32,717 nucleotides of DNA from Bacteriovoracaceae bacterium (GCA_003245675.1 QKCN01000060.1:1-32717), one strand, 5' to 3'. Shown: positions 1 through 6,859, numbered from the stretch's first letter. Numbers and translations: made by a program. Notes: generated from the letters alone by a model not told the origin.

Positions 1-188
1 TTTTGAAATTCTTCGTGCTTGTTGGCCATATCTTCTAACTCGGTAGGGCAAACAAAAGTAAAGTCTGCGGGGTAAAAGAATAATACAGACCATTTTCCGA
101 GTAGGTTTTCATGTGTAATCGTTTTGAAATCTTCTTTGTGATAAGCTTGTGCCTTAAAAGTCGGTAATTGTTTGTTAATTAAATTCAT
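1..188 (-). CDS. ahpC: Peroxiredoxin AhpC, N-terminal part
   Basis: This is the first 62 codons of a 2-Cys peroxiredoxin; the rest lies beyond the left edge. The translation begins [16 protein letters not shown] and contains [17 protein letters not shown], the signature around the peroxidatic cysteine of AhpC/Prx1 enzymes (cysteine at about residue 50). The family reduces hydrogen peroxide and organic peroxides in the cytoplasm using AhpF or thioredoxin. The start is supported by AAGGAG seven bases upstream of the ATG at 188. The gene follows oxyR on the same strand and has its own OxyR-type operator and promoter at 246-310, so peroxide induction is expected. Family identity is certain; the reducing partner cannot be seen. 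Confidence 0.95.
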   Translation of the reverse strand, partial: MNLINKQLPTFKAQAYHKEDFKTITHENLLGKWSVLFFYPADFTFVCPTELEDMANKHEEFQ

Positions 189-245
189 GTGCATCTCCTT
201 AAAATAATGAGTCAGTGTTGAGACAGTGTTTGTCTTTCTGGAGAC

Positions 246-275
246 ACTTTACGGCTTCGTTCGATATTAATCCAA
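246..275 (-). promoter_or_regulatory. Candidate ahpC promoter
   Basis: On the minus strand, TTGGAT (270-275) and TAAAGT (246-251) are separated by 18 bases, placing transcription start near 240 and leaving a leader of about 50 bases. Each box is a weak match to sigma-70 consensus, as expected for an activator-dependent promoter. The -35 abuts the degenerate half of the OxyR site, and the spacing is the same as in the dps promoter at 1833-1862. Confidence 0.5.
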
Positions 276-310
276 TATCGAATTTCGATGGGGCAATAGT
301 TTTAAACTAT
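275..310 (-). promoter_or_regulatory. OxyR-type operator upstream of ahpC
   Basis: The core ATAG-N7-CTAT lies at 296-310 and fits the known OxyR half-site ATAGntnnnanCTAT at every defined position. A degenerate second half, ATCG-N7-ATAT on the minus strand (275-289), follows after six bases. The core touches the stop codon of oxyR. A separate 9-bp inverted repeat, TTCGATATT with a 5-base spacer (260-282), overlaps the -35 region and could be part of the same site or a second operator. Confidence 0.7.
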
Positions 311-1260
311 TAAATAATGGGAACGATTTCGATGTTTTTTTTCTTGAGCGATTTAAATTGCGAGGGAAGTTCTTCTAAAATACTTGTCTCTAATGCGGAG
401 ATAATTTTCTCTTTGTAAAAACTTCTGCCATGAACAATGCTTACTTCCCTTGTGGGTATTGTTCCTCTAAATTTGCGAACATGATTATCCACTTCTTGCG
501 CTGGCATTTCGAGGGTCGCCAATTCGGGTAGCAACGTAAAACCTGCATTTTTGCGAACAAGATTTTTTAAGGTTTCTAGGCTGCCGCTCGCAAACTCAAT
601 ATTTGAGAAGGTGCGATTCTTTTTACGGCGAGCACATACTTTTAGGACCTGCTCTCTAAAACAATGACCTTCTTCGAGAAGCCAAAGTCCCTCTTGGACA
701 AGGTCTGTTTCCTTTATTGATTTTTTATTGGCAAATTCATGCTCGGAAGATGAATAGACGCAAAAAGGCTCAAAAAACAAGTGACGTTCGATAATGTGAT
801 CATTTTCAAGAGGGGTGACTAGGATGCCAGCATCTAAAGAGTCGCTATCTAGTAGATTGATGATATCTTCGGTCTTGTGCTCATTAATTTTCAAATGAAC
901 TTGAGGATAGTTTTCATGAAAGTTTTTAATAAAAAGTGGAATAATGGAAGAGGCGAGGGTTGGGATGATTCCGAGGCGAAACTCCCCTTTGACTTCTTTT
1001 TGGGCATTGGAGGCAATGGCCTCTAGTTTTTTATATTCGCGAATGACGATACGAGCTTGCTGGAGAATTTCTTGACCTTCCTCAGTGGTCAGAATTGGCT
1101 TTTTGGTGCGATCAAAGATAATGACTTGCAATTCATCCTCTAGTTTTTGGATTTGGGCAGAAAGGGAAGGCTGAGAGACATAGCATTGTTTTGCTGCATT
1201 TCCAAAATGACCCGTTTTTTCCACCGCAAGGATGTATTCCAATTGAGTTAGGCTTGGCAT
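310..1260 (-). CDS. oxyR: Peroxide-sensing LysR-family regulator OxyR
   Basis: A 316-residue LysR-type regulator. The N-terminal helix-turn-helix (about 2-60) includes FGNAAKQCYVSQPSLSAQIQ, and an effector domain fills 90-300. The region EEGHCFREQVLKVC puts cysteines at 200 and 209, nine residues apart, matching the redox pair Cys199/Cys208 of E. coli OxyR in the same GHC context. This supports true peroxide sensing by disulfide formation rather than a generic LysR role. GGAGGA sits just before the ATG at 1260. The gene lies between dps upstream and ahpC downstream, both carrying OxyR-type boxes. Its ribosome site directly follows the dps terminator, so it is probably made from its own promoter at 1308-1337 or by read-through. 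Confidence 0.95.
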   Translation of the reverse strand: MPSLTQLEYILAVEKTGHFGNAAKQCYVSQPSLSAQIQKLEDELQVIIFDRTKKPILTTEEGQEILQQARIVIREYKKLEAIASNAQKEVKGEFRLGIIPTLASSIIPLFIKNFHENYPQVHLKINEHKTEDIINLLDSDSLDAGILVTPLENDHIIERHLFFEPFCVYSSSEHEFANKKSIKETDLVQEGLWLLEEGHCFREQVLKVCARRKKNRTFSNIEFASGSLETLKNLVRKNAGFTLLPELATLEMPAQEVDNHVRKFRGTIPTREVSIVHGRSFYKEKIISALETSILEELPSQFKSLKKKNIEIVPII

Positions 1261-1273
1261 TCTTTGTCCTCCA

Positions 1274-1305
1274 AATAAAAAAAGCCTGAAGCGATGCTTC
1301 AGGCT
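1274..1305 (-). terminator. Intrinsic terminator downstream of dps
   Basis: On the minus strand a perfect 10-bp stem AGCCTGAAGC/GCTTCAGGCT (1283-1305) with a 3-base loop is followed by a T-rich run (1274-1283). It lies between the dps stop at 1330 and the oxyR ATG at 1260, only a few bases before the oxyR Shine-Dalgarno. Confidence 0.88.
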
Positions 1306-1307
1306 AT

Positions 1308-1337
1308 ATATTACCCTCCTTTTAAATTGTTAGGCAA
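1308..1337 (-). promoter_or_regulatory. Candidate oxyR promoter overlapping the dps 3' end
   Basis: TTGCCT (1332-1337, overlapping the dps stop codon) and TAATAT (1308-1313) are spaced 18 bases apart on the minus strand. Transcription would start inside the terminator hairpin, so such a transcript would lack the full stem and escape termination. No OxyR-type box is seen here. Confidence 0.4.
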
Positions 1338-1800
1338 TGAGGCTGTTGAGCATCCAAGCTGTTTTTTCGTGATACTCAATACGTGCTCCTAAAAGACTAT
1401 TCGTCCCCTCATCGTTTGCGTTTTCAAGCTTGGGGAGGATTGATTTGGCCGTACGCACGACTTGTTCGTGATCATGCAGTAGCTGGGCAATCATTTCGCG
1501 ATCACTTGTATCTATTCTGGCATCGTCTTTAACCCCACTTAGCTTAGAGAATTCTTCATAAGAGCCAGGAGCCTTTTCTCCCATAACTCGAATTCTTTCG
1601 GCTATTTCATCAACAGCTAGGGCCAGCGCATTGTACTGTTCTTCAAACATTACGTGATATACTTGAAAGAAAGGGCCAGTGACATTCCAGTGATATTTGT
1701 GGGTTTTAAGGTAGAGAGTATAAGTTTCTGCCAGAAGTTGAGATAGTCCCTTTCCTATTTCTTGTTGCTTTTGTTCTGTAATTCCAATGTTTAGTTTCAT
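1330..1800 (-). CDS. dps: Dps ferritin-like DNA-protection protein
   Basis: A 156-residue Dps/miniferritin. It stores iron by oxidising Fe(II) with hydrogen peroxide and shields DNA under oxidative stress, acting as a cytoplasmic dodecamer. The segment from HKYHWNVTG onward is typical. His37, His49, Asp64 and Glu68 keep the 12/27/31-residue spacing of the inter-subunit ferroxidase centre (His31, His43, Asp58, Glu62 in Listeria Dps). I place the start at the ATG ending at 1800 because GGGAG lies just before it. An in-frame ATG four codons upstream (1812) has no ribosome site, and the GGGAG overlaps that codon region. The gene is followed by a strong terminator and preceded by an OxyR-type operator and promoter. 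Confidence 0.95.
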   Translation of the reverse strand: MKLNIGITEQKQQEIGKGLSQLLAETYTLYLKTHKYHWNVTGPFFQVYHVMFEEQYNALALAVDEIAERIRVMGEKAPGSYEEFSKLSGVKDDARIDTSDREMIAQLLHDHEQVVRTAKSILPKLENANDEGTNSLLGARIEYHEKTAWMLNSLIA

Positions 1801-1832
1801 AAAATCTCCCATGTTTTTATTTTGGTGAGATT

Positions 1833-1862
1833 AAGATAACAGAATGCCGTTTGGGGATCTAA
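1833..1862 (-). promoter_or_regulatory. Candidate dps promoter
   Basis: TTAGAT (1857-1862) and TATCTT (1833-1838) are separated by 18 bases on the minus strand, giving a start near 1827 and a leader of about 27 bases. The -35 shares ATATTRGAT with the ahpC promoter, and the -35 lies 20 bases from the OxyR core in both cases. Confidence 0.5.
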
Positions 1863-1899
1863 TATCAGAGTTGTATTCTTCGATAGGAAAAAGCTATCG
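1862..1899 (-). promoter_or_regulatory. OxyR-type operator upstream of dps
   Basis: CGATAG-N7-CTATCG (1881-1899) is a 6-bp perfect inverted repeat containing the ATAG-N7-CTAT core at 1883-1897. A degenerate second half, ATAC-N7-ATAT in minus orientation (1862-1876), follows after six bases, in the same register as at ahpC. Confidence 0.7.
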
Positions 1900-1902
1900 T
1901 TG

Positions 1903-3339
1903 CTAACTTGTGATTTTTTGGAGTTTTCTGATCCCTTTGCGGTTAAAAACAACACGAAATTTTTGATAATTGCTTTGGTTCGCCACTGTATGCCGAACCA
2001 CTATGTTCATGTGATAGAAGCGTTCAATTCTTGTAGGAATAAGAATTCTATTTTCTAGGATTAATTCATCAATATGAGGCGCATCCATTTTTGTTATAAA
2101 GTGAGATATGTCGAGTCGTAAAATGTCTTTAATGCCATTGGTGAGAGATTGATCATAGATATGCCAGAAGCGTTTTCCTTTTAATTCGACTTTCTTTTTG
2201 TAGTTGATGATGTTTTCTTTGGGGCGAATGTTTCTAAATTCCTCTCCCGATTGGAGATAACGTGTCTTTCGGATATTTGATGGCAATTCTTTCTCATTGA
2301 TGTAGAGAAATCGTTCTTTGACTTCTCCAATCACTTTTCCATCACGAGATCGAATTTGAGTTTTGCGATCAGCGGTAAGATTGGTGATTTTATTGATGAA
2401 AATTGCTTTGAGTATTTCTTTGATGCGGTCTTTTCCCATATAGCCAATGACTAGGGCCATAAAAAATGGGAGGCTGTAATTGCCATAAGTACTTTGAAAG
2501 TGGAAAGCTATAACGGTTGCAAAAACCATGGATATTCCTGCGGCCATTGAAAATAAGAAGTGAGCTAGCCATGGATTTTTTAGTCTGGTGTTAAGAGTTA
2601 GATAAAAAATACTCCAAATGTTTTTTTTGAGGATGATCTTGTTGCGATAAATGTATTCTTCATTGATTTCTTTAGTATGGGATGGTTGGAGGTACTTTTT
2701 TTCTTGGCAATAAATTTGCTCTTTTTCGAGGAAGGCTAAAATCGGTTCTTCAAGAGTTGTGTTAATCTTGTTTTTTGCCCTGCTTAAAAGTTTGAGTAAT
2801 TGTCTTCTCGTCAAAAAACAGGTGTATTCATCAACAAATGAAAACCGTGACTTACTTTCTTCTTGAGTCATTTCTTTTTGCAGCTCTCGAAAGTCTTTGA
2901 GGATCTCTTGCAGTTGTTCCAGTAAGGGAAGAACAGACTCTTCAATCTTATCTTGTTTTATGAGTTTTCTTATATTACTCGCAAGGAGTTTTTCAAATGA
3001 ACAGCAAAATAGATAAAGACTATGCTCAAAATGTTCAATCGTCAGAGCATTTGTCTCCATCTGTAGTTGCGTTAGGTTGAATTTTATCTTCTCGATATAG
3101 GCTTTGTGCTTTTGAGGGTGATCAATGAGGGTAATAGGTGATTTAAGGCGAATATAGTTTTTGACTTCCTTATAAAAGTCACAGGAGGAATAAGTCGTTT
3201 CGTTGATATTCAGGGTTTTGGGGAGGAAAATAAAAGTATCAATTTGGTAGCTCTTATTGCGTGAATTTTTGGGGGGAGAAAAGGATTGATTGATTTCCAG
3301 TTGAAACTTATTTTGAGCTTTAATTGAGTTTTCTAGCAA
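1903..3339 (-). CDS. Membrane protein of unknown family with two central TM helices
   Basis: I do not recognise the family. The protein has a long charged, probably helical N-terminal half. Two adjacent hydrophobic segments follow (around HFLFSMAAGISMVFATVIAF and LPFFMALVIGYMG, about residues 255-310). The C-terminal half is basic and beta-rich, with many lysines and arginines. The topology suggests a cytoplasmic protein anchored by a helical hairpin. The first possible start is a TTG ending at 3378, but I favour the TTG ending at 3339 (478 aa). AGGAG lies seven bases upstream of it (3347-3351), and a TACAAT -10-like box at 3364-3369 lies between the two candidates. The gene stands alone on the minus strand, divergent from the acetyltransferase. 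The dps operator begins at its stop codon. Confidence 0.8.
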   Translation of the reverse strand: MLENSIKAQNKFQLEINQSFSPPKNSRNKSYQIDTFIFLPKTLNINETTYSSCDFYKEVKNYIRLKSPITLIDHPQKHKAYIEKIKFNLTQLQMETNALTIEHFEHSLYLFCCSFEKLLASNIRKLIKQDKIEESVLPLLEQLQEILKDFRELQKEMTQEESKSRFSFVDEYTCFLTRRQLLKLLSRAKNKINTTLEEPILAFLEKEQIYCQEKKYLQPSHTKEINEEYIYRNKIILKKNIWSIFYLTLNTRLKNPWLAHFLFSMAAGISMVFATVIAFHFQSTYGNYSLPFFMALVIGYMGKDRIKEILKAIFINKITNLTADRKTQIRSRDGKVIGEVKERFLYINEKELPSNIRKTRYLQSGEEFRNIRPKENIINYKKKVELKGKRFWHIYDQSLTNGIKDILRLDISHFITKMDAPHIDELILENRILIPTRIERFYHMNIVVRHTVANQSNYQKFRVVFNRKGIRKLQKITS

Positions 3340-3432
3340 TTTTTTTCTCCTGAGCAAATCTTTATTGTACTTTAGCAAAAGTATTCGACTTTCTCATGTC
3401 TTTTTTGGGGGGAGTGTTGTTTAATATTAAAT

Positions 3433-3471
3433 CCTCTTTGAGGAGGAATCTTGATGAGGAAGTATGCATGA
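3433..3471 (+). promoter_or_regulatory. Possible leader peptide with hairpin-held ribosome site
   Basis: AGGAGG (3441-3446) is the strongest ribosome site here, but it precedes a five-codon reading frame MRKYA (3454-3471), not the acetyltransferase. The leader's stop TGA overlaps the acetyltransferase ATG as ATGA (3468-3471). The AGGAGG can fold back on CCTC (3433-3436) across a tiny loop. This arrangement would allow translational coupling; it may also be chance. Confidence 0.3.
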
Positions 3472-4016
3472 ATGTTTTAGCGAAGATGATCTGCCTTAAA
3501 AATGGATTGGAGCTTTCTTTAAGGTCTCCAACAAGTAATGACGCTCAATTATTGCTCGATCATATACGAAATGTCTTTAGGACATCTTATCGCAATATGA
3601 ATCAAGCTCAACATCATTGGGATAACTTTCCCGTGGAAAAAGAGCGAGAGATTCTTGCCAACATTTTGCAGGATGAAGGTCAATTTATGATTTCTGCTTT
3701 CTTAGGTGAGCGTATTGTTGGAAATATTGCTTGTATGTCGGCCGGGCGTGGTTTTCAGGAGGCTAATGCATCCGTTGCTATGGGGGTTGAAGCGGAGTTT
3801 CATGGCATGGGGCTTGGGACAGAGTTATTGAACTATGTTTTTGAGATTGCAAAATCGTTGAAATATCATCGCCTACAACTGACGGTTCGTACTTTTAATA
3901 ATGCGGGAATTGCTCTTTATGAAAAAATGGGATTTCGCCGGGTTGGGGAATTAGAAGAAATTGCTTTTATTGAAGGGCAATACTTTAATGAATATATGTA
4001 CGAGAAAATTCTATAG
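3468..4016 (+). CDS. GNAT-family N-acetyltransferase
   Basis: A 182-residue protein with a GNAT fold. It has an N-terminal strand/helix region, then VAMGVEAEFHGMGLGTELLNYV, the acetyl-CoA pyrophosphate-binding segment, and the typical C-terminal run LTVRTFNNAGIALYEKMGFRRVGE. The closest style is the RimJ/RimI-like or YhhY-like small-molecule and protein acetyltransferases. The substrate cannot be inferred. I start it at the ATG at 3468, with GAGGA seven bases upstream. The open frame extends to an ATG at 3396, but that would add an unconserved-looking N-terminus. It is monocistronic and converges with the gene ending at 4031, only 14 bases away. Confidence 0.88.
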   Translation: MNVLAKMICLKNGLELSLRSPTSNDAQLLLDHIRNVFRTSYRNMNQAQHHWDNFPVEKEREILANILQDEGQFMISAFLGERIVGNIACMSAGRGFQEANASVAMGVEAEFHGMGLGTELLNYVFEIAKSLKYHRLQLTVRTFNNAGIALYEKMGFRRVGELEEIAFIEGQYFNEYMYEKIL

Positions 4017-4030
4017 TCGACGTCTGCTTT

Positions 4031-4564
4031 TTACCAATGCGAATGAATCGAAGTTTGTTTTCCTTTGAGTGATTCCCATGCTGAGATATTGTAAATTTCA
4101 TCGATCAAGATTTCGTCATTAATCACAGAAAAATAGTCTTGGATGAATAGTGATTCTGATTCCGTCAGAGCCTGATAAGCTCCTCGACTTTCAGCCTGCC
4201 ACCCATAGCCCCAGCGAAAATTGCTTGGAATGTATGCACTTCCTCCTGCTCGTACACCAAAATACATTGCCTTTGCCAGTGCGGGACGATTTGTTGTTTC
4301 AGCGACACATTTGGCGAGCTTCAGGTCTGCCTTTAATTTGTCATCCTCAGTTCCGCCTGCCCAGTATGCTTTGTCGTGCTGTAAGCAGCAAGAGAGCCAT
4401 TTGGTTTCTTTTTCTTTTTTATCTTTGATATGAGGGTAACCATCGGGGAACCAACTGCATCCGTCAGATGTGAATTCTTGAAGTCCTGGCAAATTATCTA
4501 AAGGGCTGGCTTGAAGAGCACCTAGACTGAGCATAAATATGAGAGACAATAATATCGTTTTCAT
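4031..4564 (-). CDS. Secreted phospholipase A2-like protein
   Basis: A 177-residue protein with a signal peptide (about residues 1-19, cut after LQA). The mature part contains SCCLQHDKAYWAGGT: Cys59-Cys60, His63, Asp64 and Tyr67 reproduce the CCxxHD catalytic/calcium motif of secreted phospholipase A2. A downstream KADLKLAKC could supply the structural disulfide. The rest does not look like animal PLA2, so I call it PLA2-like. It is probably periplasmic or surface-located, with lipid hydrolysis possible but unproven. It follows the metalloprotease gene by 16 bases and probably shares its transcript. The ribosome site is weak. Confidence 0.75.
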   Translation of the reverse strand: MKTILLSLIFMLSLGALQASPLDNLPGLQEFTSDGCSWFPDGYPHIKDKKEKETKWLSCCLQHDKAYWAGGTEDDKLKADLKLAKCVAETTNRPALAKAMYFGVRAGGSAYIPSNFRWGYGWQAESRGAYQALTESESLFIQDYFSVINDEILIDEIYNISAWESLKGKQTSIHSHW

Positions 4565-4580
4565 TGTACTGAGCTCACTG

Positions 4581-5552
4581 TTATTCGGATAGTCTTTTGA
4601 GATATGTACTCAAGGCTTCGCTGGATTCCTCGAGGCTCCATTGCATCATTTCCTCTAATTGGTAGTTCTTGTTGAGCTCAATAACAGCCTCTAGGCCTAG
4701 GCAATAGCCTAGACGTGTCGCCGGTATTTGGGGCGTTGTTTTGAAAGAAATTTTAAACCACTGTTTATAAGTTTGCATGATGTCGGGGTTTTCAAGATCT
4801 GCCAGAAAGGCCTTCGCAAAGCTGGGAAGATATTCTTCTTGGCAGTATTTTGCCACGACTTTATCCATGAGGATTTTTCCTTTTGCTTTGTCGGGATTCA
4901 TCTGCCAACTAATAGCTTGAGCTAGTCCTTCTTTCCAAAGAGGAAAGAGAAGGGTCCCAGTTAATGGATTTTCATAAGAGTAGTCTGCAAGGCTTAGATG
5001 AATTGCATGACCTAGTTCATGGGAAAGTAAAACTTGAACATCATCTTCAATAATCATGCCCGGGATGATTTCAATGGCAGCTTTATTGGCCGCTAAAAAA
5101 TCCATGCCCAGCATAACCATCTTTCTTCCATTTTTAAAAGACCACATCTTTCCGTTGAAGCTCTTGTGGGACGGCATGGCAATTATTTCAACTTGCGCTA
5201 GATCAACTTGGGGATAGAGTTTGGAGAATTTATCTAATAAAGGAGGAATATTTTCTTCAAAATCATTAAATTGCGCGAGAATGATATCTTGATGGGTAAA
5301 ATAGAAGGGGAAAGCAGCAGCGAGACTGTTATTTCTTTGTTCAGTTCCTTCCCATCCAAAAGTATCAATAAATACCTGTGCATCTTGCGAGTCAAATATT
5401 CGTTGCCATATTTCTTTTTGATCTTCAAAAGGAAGGTCGTGAGCTTCGCTTAGAAATTTAATAAATTCCTGTTTGTAGCTTTTTATAGAAAAGTTATTTC
5501 CAGCAAAAGCTAAACTTGAAAATAGAAATAGGAATAGGATTAAAATACGCAT
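4581..5552 (-). CDS. Secreted zinc metalloprotease (HExxH, gluzincin-like)
   Basis: A 323-residue protein with a clear signal peptide (MRILILFLFLFSSLAFA). LLSHELGHAIH supplies the zinc motif His178-Glu179-x-x-His182. WKEGLAQA about 26 residues later offers Glu208 as third ligand, the gluzincin arrangement seen in DUF2268-like predicted Zn proteases. It is likely exported and may act on periplasmic or external proteins; the target is unknown. The ATG at 5552 has GAGG just upstream, buried in a hairpin (5556-5577). The PLA2-like gene lies 16 bases downstream, so two secreted hydrolases are probably co-expressed. Confidence 0.85.
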   Translation of the reverse strand: MRILILFLFLFSSLAFAGNNFSIKSYKQEFIKFLSEAHDLPFEDQKEIWQRIFDSQDAQVFIDTFGWEGTEQRNNSLAAAFPFYFTHQDIILAQFNDFEENIPPLLDKFSKLYPQVDLAQVEIIAMPSHKSFNGKMWSFKNGRKMVMLGMDFLAANKAAIEIIPGMIIEDDVQVLLSHELGHAIHLSLADYSYENPLTGTLLFPLWKEGLAQAISWQMNPDKAKGKILMDKVVAKYCQEEYLPSFAKAFLADLENPDIMQTYKQWFKISFKTTPQIPATRLGYCLGLEAVIELNKNYQLEEMMQWSLEESSEALSTYLKRLSE

Positions 5553-5555
5553 AGG

Positions 5556-5577
5556 GACCTCAATTTGTTTTGAGGTC
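5556..5577 (-). promoter_or_regulatory. Hairpin covering the metalloprotease ribosome site
   Basis: GACCTCAA (5556-5563) and TTGAGGTC (5570-5577) form a perfect 8-bp stem with a 6-base loop. On the minus-strand transcript the GAGG of the 3' arm is the Shine-Dalgarno of the gene starting at 5552. Folding would hide it. The plus strand resembles a weak terminator (TTTT follows), but no plus-strand gene precedes it. Confidence 0.5.
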
Positions 5578-5632
5578 TTTTAGCATAAGCATTTACTTTT
5601 TTTTAGTTGGCCGAAATATTTACAGGTTGATT

Positions 5633-5908
5633 CTAGTCGAGGAAGTCCATCTCGCGGGGGCGATAGTAGTATTTTTTTGCTTCTTCTTTGGCTTTCGGGG
5701 TGAAGATATCTTCGATATCACATTCGAAGAAGTCAGCCAGGCGGAAAGCGAGATCTAGGCTGGGGTTATAGTTACCTTTCTCCAAAGAAATGAGGGTTGC
5801 CCGAGTGATTTCTAGCTTTTCTGCCAGCTCGAGCTGGGTGATTCCCTTGAGTTTTCTCATGGCATTTATGGAATTATGAATATGATATTTAGACTTTATT
5901 TTAGTCAT
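5633..5908 (-). CDS. Small Xre-family transcriptional regulator
   Basis: A 91-residue protein that is almost entirely one Cro/C1-type helix-turn-helix domain (about residues 12-68). It includes GITQLELAEKLEITRATLISLEKG and NPSLDLAFRLADFF, the usual pattern of the short YozG-like regulators. A short charged tail follows. It binds DNA; the targets are unknown but may include itself and the downstream metalloprotease. GGGAGG lies five bases before the ATG. The promoter is well defined (5941-5968) and has an inverted repeat at its start point, which suggests autoregulation. Confidence 0.92.
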   Translation of the reverse strand: MTKIKSKYHIHNSINAMRKLKGITQLELAEKLEITRATLISLEKGNYNPSLDLAFRLADFFECDIEDIFTPKAKEEAKKYYYRPREMDFLD

Positions 5909-5926
5909 AACGCCTCCCTGCGTATG

Positions 5927-5940
5927 TTAATGTTTATTAA
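5927..5940 (-). promoter_or_regulatory. Possible operator at the Xre start site
   Basis: TTAAT-N4-ATTAA spans the expected transcription start of the Xre gene (about 5934), directly after its -10 box. A small dyad here is typical of Xre self-repression sites. The assignment is inference from position and symmetry. Confidence 0.4.
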
Positions 5941-5968
5941 AGTATACACAGGGATGTGAAAATGTAAA
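5941..5968 (-). promoter_or_regulatory. Sigma-70 promoter of the Xre regulator
   Basis: TTTACA (5963-5968) and TATACT (5941-5946) are separated by 16 bases on the minus strand. Both boxes match consensus at five of six positions. The leader would be about 25 bases. Confidence 0.7.
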
Positions 5969-5998
5969 ATAAACCAGACACTTGCCCGGTGGGGTGTC
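5963..5998 (-). terminator. Probable terminator of the phosphatase gene
   Basis: Just past the stop at 6008, GACAC/GTGTC with an inner CCC/GGG (5977-5998) forms a stem on the minus strand, followed by a mixed T tract. Its tail overlaps the -35 box of the Xre promoter. The tract is not a pure T run, so strength is uncertain. Confidence 0.5.
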
Positions 5999-6007
5999 AA
6001 TTAAACT

Positions 6008-6736
6008 TTACTTTGGGCAAATAAATTCTTTCTTTTGACTTATTAAATTGCTTCTAAAAGATTTCAAATAAGTTGAGTTAAATGCACAAACATTGTTCGT
6101 CATGAGCTCTAAAGTATTTGGGCTAATTTTGTTATTCATAAAATAGTCGGCCATGAGTAGGTAGAGTGGAGTCAGTTCTTTTCTAATCCCGCTAACTACA
6201 TTGTAAGGTTTATTGGGGTTTCCACTAGAATAACCATGAGCGCACATCTCATCTTGAAAAGCTTGTTCGGCACTGTAGTTGTCAAAAAGGACTCGATAAA
6301 GTCCGGCCAACATTCCGGTGCGATCCTCACCTGCCGTACAGTGGAAAAATAAGGATCTATTTTTGTCTTCTTTTACTTTTTTGATTAGCCAGAGTGCATT
6401 CATTGTTTGAAGGCAGGCATCTGTTAAGGATTTGATTTCTTGCCAACGAAAAGGAATATGATGTGCTTTGATACCAATTTTTGCCAGAGCGGCCATTTCA
6501 TTGTCCACCTCTGTTCGTGTTTGATTTTTAAAAATAAGAACATCCGTTATGCCGTAATTTTTAAGCTCTGTGATCTTTTTGCTGGGAGCCCGGCCCCTTA
6601 AAATTTTACCTTGCTCATCCAATTGGTGGGTATTGCCAATGCTTATACCCGGAACCGTTGAGGGGTATTGAGAGCTTTTTGCCCAAAGATGAGTGGAGAG
6701 AAGAGCAAGAAGAAGCAAAGTAAGAGAAACTTTCAT
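6008..6736 (-). CDS. Secreted protein tyrosine / dual-specificity phosphatase
   Basis: A 242-residue protein with a signal peptide (about 1-19, LLLLALLSTHLWA). FFHCTAGEDRTG gives the P-loop HCx5RT: nucleophile Cys133 and phosphate-binding Arg139. ILRGRAPS and a DVLIF segment near the N-terminus fit the bacterial dual-specificity/tyrosine phosphatase fold. The signal peptide predicts a periplasmic or exported enzyme acting on phosphotyrosine, phosphoinositides or another phosphoester. The substrate is unknown. AAGGAT lies seven bases before the ATG at 6736. It is divergent from the dehydrogenase gene at 7011 and appears monocistronic. Confidence 0.88.
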   Translation of the reverse strand: MKVSLTLLLLALLSTHLWAKSSQYPSTVPGISIGNTHQLDEQGKILRGRAPSKKITELKNYGITDVLIFKNQTRTEVDNEMAALAKIGIKAHHIPFRWQEIKSLTDACLQTMNALWLIKKVKEDKNRSLFFHCTAGEDRTGMLAGLYRVLFDNYSAEQAFQDEMCAHGYSSGNPNKPYNVVSGIRKELTPLYLLMADYFMNNKISPNTLELMTNNVCAFNSTYLKSFRSNLISQKKEFICPK

Positions 6737-6859
6737 GGAATATCCTTAGCTTAAGATTGTCCCTTGTATAGCAAAAATGGGGATCTAATGGAATGGTTGT
6801 GAAATAATTACTTAGACTTAGGGCTTGTCCCAAAACGATGAGTTGAAGTGTAGATAATA

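Noticed and set aside
6779-6790. 12-base TGGGGATCTAAT shared with the dps promoter region at 1852-1863
   Set aside because: Repeats of this length are expected by chance in 32 kb, and spacing to promoter boxes differs at the two places.
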